Part shown: piece after piece, positions 23,118-32,311 of the stretch
How the letters are laid out: each line of letters opens with the position of its first letter
Numbering within the stretch: position 1 is the first letter of the stretch
NCBI RefSeq assembly: GCF_000204055.1
Contig: NW_006768783.1
Span: 62,001 to 126,000 of the forward strand
Source: Melampsora larici-populina 98AG31
Lineage: Eukaryota; Basidiomycota; Pucciniomycetes; Pucciniales; Melampsoraceae
DNA length: 64,000 nucleotides
Direction of reading: 5' to 3'
Translations under genes and position numbers: made by a program
Notes under the pieces: model-generated
Seen by the model: the letters and a program-made list of their open reading frames with translations, nothing else
Database searches by the model: none
Told to the model about the DNA's origin: nothing

Positions 23118-25039
23118 AAATGGTCTCAACCTCGATTCCTAATGAAATATTGTTCTTTGATCCAAAGTTTAATTGAGGTATGGTGGAGCTTGGAATTTTG
23201 AAATCTCAGAAATTAAATGGTTTTGCATAGAAAATTATCACAGTAGAAAGCTCAGTAGAGCTCAATTGTTTTTGGACCATAGATTTCCTTTGGTATTCAA
23301 AAACTCTGCTTCTGAACCACAAAATGACCACATGTTTTTCCTGCTTGAACTTCAATCTTTCATCTTGCACAAGATTTGAAGTACATGAATTACACTAGTT
23401 CAGATACCACTATCTTTGTGAAGTCCCTATAATCTAAATGTAAAAGTTGCAGACCTTGCATATGTAGTGTGAACTCTATGTACCTTTATGACACTATTTA
23501 CCCAAAATATTAACCCAAGTTCTGTTGAAAATTTCTGTACCAGAACTGAGCTTGTATAGGTCTGGGGGTTAGCCAATCTTTGGCTGAGATACTCATCATG
23601 AAATCAATTTGGCCAATTTTGTGCTCTTAGATTCAAAAGAGAGAGTTGGATATGGGGCAATGATCTAGAGGATGCCAATTGGCTGAGTTCCCTTTTTCTT
23701 CTATATGAAGGTTCTACTGCCTGGTATCAAATAATTGAGTCCTGGAAAGACCTACAGAAAGGTATTTGCCTTTACAAGAATGAGGAATACAAATCATTAG
23801 TGTAAGCTATCTGATCACTCTGATTCTATCTCCACTTCCTGTTTGACCAATTTTTCTTGAGAAGGTGTTTTCATATCCCTTGAGGAATTACCTTTGTTAT
23901 ACATACAATGTTACTCATCTTCCCTGGTGGGGTGACCGTGTACTATTGAAGGTTTGGTCTGCCTTTTACATGATAATAATGAACAGTACAACTTTGGGCG
24001 AGAGAGTAAGGCTTTACTTCCTCTGGAATTCATGAGTGGTTGATTGGCATCCTACTATGATGAGAAACTCACTCGTGGATTGATAGGCTCGACAAAGTAG
24101 CAGTTCGAGAAGATCGGTAACGCCTCTCACCTTGAAGCTTGGAAGTGATTATTTCTTCCGTACGCTCAGTCACTGAAAGTGAAGAGGACAATGTAAGTAG
24201 CCAGATCGGTGACCGAGGCAGCTTCACTTCATCTCTAGAAGCGATACTACTGGATTCTTTCACTTTAGGGAAGGAGGTATCGTAAGCTAAACAACGTGCC
24301 CTATGGCACCCCAATTAGATGCCCGTTTTCCAACTCTATGACATCGTTCCCGTTGCTAGATCGTCGGGTGAACCCTTTTAACTTCATGTACATACATACA
24401 CTCCTGCGTGTGCATTGGTGCTGTCCGACGTGGGGCATCACAATAATGGCTCAAATCTAATGAGCTCGAACGAGAACAAAGTAGACAGGAGAGTTGCTTC
24501 GCGCGTAGAACTTCTGATGTCGGTCGAAGAAGTCAAGGTTTACAACGGAAGCTCGTTTAGGGACCGAAATTGAGTAACTCAGCTGTGCTTGCCCACATTC
24601 CGTCGTTGATCGTTCTTTAAGCTACACCTCCACAGCAGGTTACATATATCATCTTGATGTTGTCGTAGGAATTGATGTGAATGAATTTCCTCAACGTAAT
24701 CCTTGAAGGCCTCCACGAGCTATAACTCTTAGCTTCAAAATCAGTCCCGTCGTCGCATATAAGTTTGGTCAGCTAATTCAAGTCAAGCTTGGCAAACGGA
24801 TTGATTAGTAGAAATGCTATCTACTCATCGAGCTGCTGGTGCCGATCGCACACTTTCAACCGCATCGCAACTTTGGTGTTTTCAAAAATATTAGAGGGTC
24901 CGGCTTCACAGTGAGGTTAACATATAAGACGGCTCGATGACCTGGAAGTAATGATCGTCCGTTTTGTGAGCTGTTAGACTTTCGGTCATCCTTCATCTGC
25001 TTTTACCGTTCTTTCTTCTTTTCACGATTCATACGACCT
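23118..25039. other. Intergenic, with one coding-like fragment
   Basis: Most of this has no supported feature. Bases 23631-23805 (+) carry an uninterrupted coding-like stretch (ESWIWGNDLEDANWLSSLFL, then YEGSTAWYQIIESWKDL) ending in TAA. It may be a lost exon or part of a decayed gene related to its neighbour. An open frame at 24069-24314 (-) is not convincing. The last 600 bases probably hold the promoter of the gene starting at 25040. Confidence 0.4.
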
Positions 25040-27485
25040 ATGACCCGGGTGAATGATTATTCCGAAGAACTTACTCGACGGCTTATCTGTGATCAAGGTT
25101 TCACCCACCTAATCGCATCATGAAGTTCATTTCCATACCCCTTACTATCTTTTGCAGGGCTTTGCTTAAAGTGCGTGTTTTGATTCCGGATAGGTATCAC
25201 TTTTGTACACTTATCTAATCAGTATGTGGGTGTTTTGTAATTATTTTGTTTCTCATCCATTCAGTTTATACGCGAAGATGGTCCTGCTTTAGCTATCACA
25301 TACATCACCATCATATGTGGTGTCCTTTTCTTGCTACTATTTGCATTTCTCATAGAACTCTGCCTTGAACCACTTCCAATTCAATTCCCAGCAACTGTTA
25401 GTCTTTTTAACTAATGCAAATCTGAAAGAGATGATCTCGTAATTTCTTCAACATCTCTGCCCGTGTTAGAGCTCTCTGATAGGAAAAACATTCTTAATCT
25501 CTCATCTTCTCAACAGGCTATCGGTATGATTATTCTATATATAATCCTTGTTATAACCCATCGATTCTCTCCAGACCGTGCTTTTCGGTTCATAAACGCA
25601 AGCTTGCGCCCAGCTGCGGATTGGACTATAGGTAATATGGGAGTATTCTTTACCCCATCATTCATATTGTGAGTGATCATCCAGTTAAATTGTTGAAAGA
25701 CTCAGAATGATCTCACACTTTTTTCTTCTTCATACTTTCAAGAATTCCAACGAGACCCGCGATTTCAGCTGGGGAAATTGGGCTCTTGTGTGCCATGTTT
25801 CTACCTGCTTTTTTAATCACTTGGATTGGTACGGTACTTTTATGCAAATTGGTAACCTTTCTTACAAAGGAAGATCAAAACAAAAATCTTGTCACTACCG
25901 ATGTGCGAGAATCGGATGCAAAGAAGAGCTCATCTGGTGCGGCCGATGCTGTTTGCATCAATGTGATGACACTATCTCAAGCATCTGATCACGAAGCCGA
26001 TAGGAATGTCATATCGTCACAAGCTTATACATCTCAGAGGTCAGATTTTCATGTTCTTGATGCGGGGGTTTAAACATAAGCACAGGAAATTGACCTCTCA
26101 TCTGGCTTAAGATAGTCATATCAGCCATGGCTCGTCGGGCTCTACTTCGTCAGATCACTCTAATCGAGGCCCAAATTGTTTTGAACCAGAAAAGGGAGAT
26201 GTGTGTATATTTCTTATCTCCATATGAAAAAGAGGCTACTATGACATGAAATCGTGGTTTACCGACTGTTTCCTTCTTCAAGGGTGATGCAGGATCAGCC
26301 AAGTCGATCAAGACTACCAAAAACGATCCTGATTTTAGTTCTACAGAAGAAGAGTTCACCACCAAGATCAAGCTCTGGTTCAATCCACTCGTATACTTCT
26401 GTGTCTTTCTGGTTGGGCTTCCGCTCTATTTTACCCCTGGTGGGAATCCTCGAAGTCTTCCATTGTTTCTTTCAACACTTTCTCTATCATGGCAATTCAG
26501 TAGAAGGGTTGTCCCGAAACTTTGGCAGACAGCTTTGCATCCGATTTTAGTCACCAGTATCATCACCGTCTTGTGCATTTGGGGTTTTGGTGCGATGAAA
26601 GGAATCGGTTTGGTTGAAAGTGGGTATGAATCCTTACGTCTTTTAAATACGAAAGAACTGATTGTATCTGACTTGATCTTCATAGATTTATCACACTTTA
26701 CATCCGGGACCACCTATCTTCTGATCCTTCGACATAGTCGTGGTGTTGCCATAGACGCACCTGGGGCAGGTGACGTGCTGAAGAGCATCCTTGTTGCTGG
26801 AATCGTGAGTGGAAAGAGACATTCTTTACGAATTTCAATCGGGAAGCTTAAACTCAAATTCTCGTCATCTTACACATTTATTCTCAGATAAGCTTGGCAT
26901 TTCCTTTATTCAAGTATCGTCAAGGCTTATATGATAATATGTTCAAGATCATCTTTGTCACTCTGCCAAATTGTGCTGTATCATTATTGTTATGGCCATA
27001 CATGTCCCATCGAATGGGTATTGCCCCCGATAGAGGTGTTTCGTTTGCTGGCCGTTTCTTGTCAACTCCGTTTGGAATCCAGATGTTAAGCGCTGTTCGT
27101 GGTGATCAAAGCTTAGTGGTTGTGCTTATCTGTGTCACAGGAATACTGGTTAGTTGATTGTTTATTGACCTTCTCCTTTTTGAAGCTCAAGTCTTGATGA
27201 CTGAAGATTTTTTTTAATTGTCCTCAGGCTGTCTTGACCAAAGATCTACTCTTTGCTCTACTTCGCGTCCGTACCAAAGCTGGTTCAGATGATTCTTTCA
27301 CTATTGGTGCTACACTTGGAGTCATCGGTGGTGCCATTGGAACTGCCACACTGATGGATAACCACCCACAAGCAGCTGCGATCGCAACAGTGACTTTTGT
27401 TCTATACGGTGTGGCTATGCTCAGCCTTGTAGCAATACCACAGGTTGCGAACTATGTGGGATTTCTTGCAGGTCTTGGCTTGTAA
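25040..27485 (+). CDS. LrgA/LrgB-type membrane protein (PLGG1-like)
   Basis: This is a polytopic membrane protein of the LrgAB/CidAB family, which in plants (PLGG1) exchanges glycolate and glycerate. Proposed exons are 25040-25097, 25158-25174, 25265-25396, 25517-25668, 25743-26067, 26283-26619, 26686-26804, 26888-27148 and 27228-27485, closing at 552 residues. The N-terminal half resembles LrgA, with hydrophobic helices, FTPSFIL and RPAISAGEIGLLCAMFLPA. A hydrophilic linker follows. The C-terminal half is LrgB-like: FNPLVYFCVFLVGLPLYFTP, SVxFAGRFLSTPFGIQM and GVIGGAIGTATLMDNHPQAA, the last matching the family's conserved GTA segment. In bacteria the two halves are usually separate genes; here they are fused, as in plants. 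Substrate and membrane are not shown by the sequence. The 17-nt exon 2 and the end of exon 5 are the weakest parts of the model. Confidence 0.85.
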
Positions 27486-27527
27486 CTGTGTCCCTGCAGT
27501 GTGCACTTTCGTCACGATACATATGTA

Positions 27528-28389
27528 CAGTTGACTCCCTCAAAATCCATATCCCTCTAATCCCATACTTCCAGCTAACCCATAGAAATTTGGGTCCATA
27601 AAATTTATGGGCAGGGAAAAGTGGCCCAAAACCCATACCTCGCACTATTCCCATGACCCATAGGTTTTTTGCAGTAAACCTAGGTCAAAAGCCATAACCA
27701 AAATTTGCCACAGCTTGAAAAAAACCTGCATCCTTGTGTATTTTTCAGCATAGCCAGTATTAAAATGCTTCCAAAAGACCTTTTGCAATTCAGCATGTCA
27801 GATATCAAAACAGGTTTCAATGCCCTACAAAAAGAGAATAACAAAAGATTCAAGCCTCTCAAGCAACCTATCAGTGGAGGGAAGAAATTGTTGTAGACAG
27901 ATACAAGGCTCATAGACTGTGCTGGAAAGGTAAAGAGTTGTTTTGGGGAAGATCATAGCATAATAAAATGCGGCTAAGGCTGCCAGTCAACTCAACATTG
28001 ATGAGCTGAAGAGACTTGAACTTTTGGTTGGGAAATTCAAGTACAGTCCCCTCCAAGTGGTTTACGTAATTGTTCAGGTTCTGCAGCGGCGGGGCCAGGG
28101 CTTGTTGCAAACCCGATGATTACAAATCCTAGGTGTGGGACGTGTACAAACGGAATGGTTGCAATCATCTAAGACTGTGTGCCACTTTGCTGCAATCTAT
28201 TCCAAGTTGAATATGAAAAAATGATTTTTTTGATTGGCTTGTTGATTTTTTTATCTCCCTCTTCACCCATACTTTGCCTGCCAAACCTTAATCTATGGGT
28301 TATGAGGGAGATCCTCCAAAACCATACACCCATAAAACCCATAGTTTTAGGCTTCCATAGAATGGTATGGGTTTGGAGGGAGTTGACTG
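27528..28389. mobile_element. 862-bp TA-flanked transposon, copy 1
   Basis: The ends are CAGTTGACTCCCTCAAAATC and its inverse GGAGGGAGTTGACTG, flanked by TA on both sides (27526-27527 and 28390-28391). TIRs starting CAGT with a TA duplication are typical of Tc1/mariner/pogo-type elements. There is no transposase. A short open frame at 27765-27896 beginning MLPKDLLQFSMSDI is shared with copy 2. The element starts only about 40 bp after the stop codon of the LrgAB-type gene. Confidence 0.88.
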
Positions 28390-28730
28390 TAACTTGAAGC
28401 TTCATAATACAGCCGTTCCAAGAAAGGTTGACAACTTTTTTTTGGAGAAAGTTGTCTCCGCAGCGGCTAAAACCAAAGACAAAACTTGATTACAGGTTTA
28501 TTATTTCCTGTATTCTTCCAATTAGCGGAGAGACAAAATCAAGTGAGGGACAAAACCCGGGTTTTGCACATTGGCGAGATTCCCAAAAAAATCAATCTTT
28601 GTTGGAACAGCTGTATATCAAACATAATCCTGATGCCCTACCCCACACGCTTCTTTACCCATCAAGCATGATGATGCCAAAACTCAAAAAAAAACATACA
28701 ATCCAGGAGAAATGTGTATACAGTCGACTC

Positions 28731-29056
28731 TAGGGCTGCGACCCGGACCCGGCCCCGCCCGGCCGAGTCTGCCCGGCGACCTCTGGAGAGCTTGCGGTCC
28801 GCGCCCCAGGGCCGCAGAACGTCACGTGTTTTACTTACAAAGGCGCCCTGAGAGCGCTTGGGCGGGTCGGGCACCGGGGCTGCCGATCATCCCAAGCTGT
28901 ACAACTCATGATTTTTGTGCCCAAAACCTAAGCCTGACTCTGCCTGGCCCCTAGGCCTCAAGTTCAGGGCGCGCCCTGCCTGGCCCTGAACCATTTTTGA
29001 AGGCCCTCGGGTTTCCTCGCGGCCGGGCCGCGCCCCGGGGCCGGGTCACAGCCCTA
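28731..29056. mobile_element. 326-bp GC-rich hAT-type MITE
   Basis: The termini are TAGGGCTGCGACCCGG and the inverse of TAGGGCTGTGACCCGG. The element sits inside copy 2 of the TA element with a perfect 8-bp target duplication, GTCGACTC, at 28723-28730 and 29057-29064. An 8-bp duplication and TAGGG-type ends indicate hAT. It is strongly GC-rich inside AT-rich surroundings and related to the tract at 8283-8600. Confidence 0.92.
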
Positions 29057-29709
29057 GTCGACTCCCTCAAAACCCATATCCCTGTAAACCCATACTTCCT
29101 GATAATCCATAGAAAATTGAGTCCATAAAATTTATGGGCGGGGAAAAGTGGCCTAAAACCCATACCTCACACTATTCCCATAACCCATAGGTCTTTTCAG
29201 GGAGACCAGGTTCAAAAGCCATAACCAGAAAGTGCAAAATTTGTTTTTTTTGTAAAAACCACCTGGTCAATCATTTCTCAGCAGAAAGTGTCTCAAAATG
29301 CTTCCAAAAGACCTCCCAAACTTCAGCGTATCAGATATTGAAACAGAGAACAACAAAAGGCTTAAGCCACTACGCCAACTGCTCAGCACAGGGAAGGAAT
29401 TATCAGAGGCGGATGAAAGGTTCATGGACTCGGCAGGCAACTTGATAGACAAAGTTATGGTGTTGAGGAAGATAAACGCAGAAGGCAATGTTTCTAAGGC
29501 TGCAATTCAATTCAAGAAGAGCTCAAGAGACTTGAACTTTTGATTTTGAAATTCAATCAAACAAAGCAATCAGTGGTACCCAAAGAAGCCAGTAAGTTGT
29601 AACCTCAAGGGCCCTGTTGAACTGTTCACTTGCTGAAAACATGAGTTGTTGTATATTATAGGTTCTAAGAAATGGGCTGCTGAGAAAAGCAACGGACAAC
29701 ACAGGTATC

Positions 29710-31085
29710 TACGGAAGCCGTGACGTGAAGTGACCGCCACCGTTTTTTCAAAACTTCGGTTTTCGGTTTTCGGTTTTTGGAATTTGGGCATTTCCTTCAA
29801 TTTTTTTGAAAAGCAACCATGCCTCCCTCTCAATTTACAGTGAGTCGGTCAAACTGCTCGACCGATTCAACTCTTGTGCCTTCAAATATCCAGACTTTGA
29901 CTCAATCAAACCACATCTCAAATCTTATCAACTTCAATCGTATCAATCAATACCAAAGTATTGTAGTTCAAATTAAACTAATAGATCCTACTACACATCA
30001 CAGTCGAATTGGCGAGCTCTTATCTCAACACCTGTTGTGTTAACCTTTTAAATTTCTTCGTCAACTTCATATCGAACCACTAATGTTTAAACTACCCATT
30101 GCATCAAAAAGCTCCATCGGCTTGCTCTTATCTCAACAAAAAATTGATCCACTCGATCCTACTACACATCACAACTAACTCTGAAAGCTCTTATCTCAAC
30201 ACTCATTGTGTTCACCTTTGAAGTTTCTTCTTTAACTTCTTATTGATCCATTAATTCTTACACTAACTACACATCAAAATGCTGAATTGGCTGGCCCTCA
30301 TCTGAACAAAAAATTTACATAAGTATCTTCGAATTGCAAAGAGTATAATCACAAATCATGGTGATTACAATCTGGAACCTGATCATTTCACAGAGTTTGT
30401 ATCACTTACTTATTGATTGTTTTACACAACTTACAACATTTCAATCATGAGGCTGTTTTAAAAAATGTATGCCAAGTATTTTTGATTATTCTGAGTTCTC
30501 AAACAATTGAGGTTGATCTTGACAATCACCTCCTCAAAATTCAACCTATTTGGAAAACCAACAGTTTCTTTGATCAGAAAGGTTGTTGATTGATTGAGGG
30601 GTAAGGTGATTTGTGACTGTAAATGATACCAAGTTGATTACAAGTTTATTGACTGTGAATGATACCAAGTTGATTACAAGTTCATTGACTGTGAATGATA
30701 CCAAGTTGATTACAAGTTTATTGAAACAAGTCTGGACTTTGATAAAAGATACTCAAGCTGGGTGGTGGTGGTGATAGCTAGATTGGTGAAAAGACAAGTG
30801 TGAAAAGATAGCTCGGTGGTGGGTGGTGATGTTCGTACATAGCTAGCTGGTGGTGAAAAGACAGATGTGGAAAAAATGCTCGGTGGTGGGTGCTGAGTGA
30901 AAATACGAGTGTGGAATAAACCCTTGGTGGTGGTGATGGTGTCAGTTGGTGTTCTCGGTGATGGTAGCCCGTGGTGTGTATCAAAAATTGAAGGACATGC
31001 CCAAATTCCAAAAACCAAAAACCGAAAACCGAAAACCGAAGTTTTGAAAAAACGGTGGCGGTCACTTCACGTCACGGCTTCCGTA
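29710..31085. mobile_element. 1.38-kb element with ~95-bp terminal inverted repeats
   Basis: The left end begins TACGGAAGCCGTGACGTGAA and continues through the CGGTTTTCGGTTTTCGG stretch; the right end is an almost perfect inverse. Both sides carry GGTATC (29704-29709 and 31086-31091), a likely 6-bp target duplication. The interior has degenerate direct repeats around CTACTACACATCACA (29990-30290) and a 36-bp tandem array, but no transposase. Open frames on the minus strand at 30710-31065 are low-complexity repeats (TTTTCACCACC-like) and are not called as genes. I cannot assign the superfamily. Confidence 0.88.
30615..30722. repeat. Three tandem 36-bp units
   Basis: Units at 30615-30650, 30651-30686 and 30687-30722 each read GACTGTRAATGATACCAAGT followed by TGATTACAAGTTYATT. 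They differ at only one or two positions. They lie inside the long-TIR element. Confidence 0.95.
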
Positions 31086-31277
31086 GGTATCACACAGCAA
31101 TATGGAAATTGATTTTTTGAACAACTCTTTGAAAAAAAATCTCCCTCTTGACCCATACTTTACCTGCTAAACCTTAATCTATGGGTTATGAGGGAGATCC
31201 TCCAAAACCATACACCCATAAAACCCATAGTTTTGGGTTTCCATAAAGAGGTATGGGTTTTGAGGGAGTCGACTGTA

Positions 31278-32311
31278 TCATTATGAGGATGTTGTGCACA
31301 CATCTTCCTGGCATACTAAGATATAAAAAAAGAAGATATGGATTACGTCAAATGAGGATGAATGAATCAAGATAAATCTGACAAAAAACAAATCATCAAT
31401 GAAAGATTATGCGTAGTTAAAGATGAAGAATATATATCAAGATAAGATTGACAAATCACTCAAAAAAATCATTATAATCAACTTTCAGATCTTCTCATAT
31501 AAATACATACATATGCACCAAAAACTGATCAATTAAATCGATCCAGACCTTTTTCTCTCAAATAACAACTTCACTCATTTCTTTTTGATCAAGACAAGTG
31601 AGAATTCTAAACACATATCTCTTTTACATATGTCTTGGAATAAGATATGTATGTATATATATGTATCTATATCCATCAAAAACACATCACTTCATGTACT
31701 TACCTATGTTATATATATTACAAAGAAACCTTATTTCCTTTTTTTCAATCCAAAAACATCAACCAACTATACTTATACACTCTTTTTCAAAATCCAACCA
31801 AACCAATCATTCAAAAGACAAAAATTCTAAATTCATAAAAAATATTACATATCATAATAATAATTTAATAAAAAAGCCAAAAAAAACATCATCATCATCA
31901 TCATGATCATGGAAAAAAAAAATTCACTAAAAATATAAGTATATATCAATATATATATATTATATCTTGCTCAAGTTTTTTTTTTCTTAATTAAAAAAAA
32001 ATTAAAATCAAATTGTCTTTTTTTCTATTTTGTTTTATGAAACCAAAAGATAAGTAAAAAAAAAAGGGGAAAAATCAAACAAACAAAAAAAACTTGTTAA
32101 AACATACTATAAGAAGAAGAAAAAAACCCACTAATTCATCGAGTTAGAAACATTCAAAAACAGAGAGAGAGAGAGAAAAAAAAAGAGAGAGAGAGAGAAA
32201 CAAAAGAAAGACACAAAGAGAAAAAAAAGTAACGGTAAAAGAAAGAAGAGGATCAAAAAGAAACCGAAAAAGAAAAAGATTGAATTTGAATTTGGATTTG
32301 AATTTTGATTT
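31278..32311. other. AT-rich intergenic with microsatellites
   Basis: This holds A-runs, a CATCAT tract near 31890 and an AGAGAG tract at about 32162-32200. Much of it should be the 3' UTR and flank of the phosphatase gene at 32312-34819. The overlapping open frames near 31585-31906 are low-complexity and unsupported. Confidence 0.5.

Larger units (their letters stand above)
28721..31275. mobile_element. TA-flanked transposon, copy 2, with two nested insertions
   Basis: The ends are CAGTCGACTC and its inverse GAGTCGACTG, flanked by TA at 28719-28720 and 31276-31277. Removing the two nested elements and their target duplications leaves 839 bp, close to the 862 bp of copy 1. Shared internal blocks include CCATAAAATTTATGGGC, the MLPKDL frame and CCATACACCCATAAAACCC. 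The open frame at 29298-29543 encodes 81 residues beginning MLPKDLPNFSVSDIETENNK. Confidence 0.88.

Noticed and set aside
28662..29163. Several ORFs in the GC-rich MITE
   Set aside because: High GC depletes stop codons, so open frames appear on both strands; none has a domain.
30710..31065. Two overlapping minus-strand ORFs rich in His, Thr and Pro
   Set aside because: They arise from GGTGGTGGTGAAAAGACA-type degenerate repeats inside the long-TIR element, overlap each other in different frames, and have no start context or domain.
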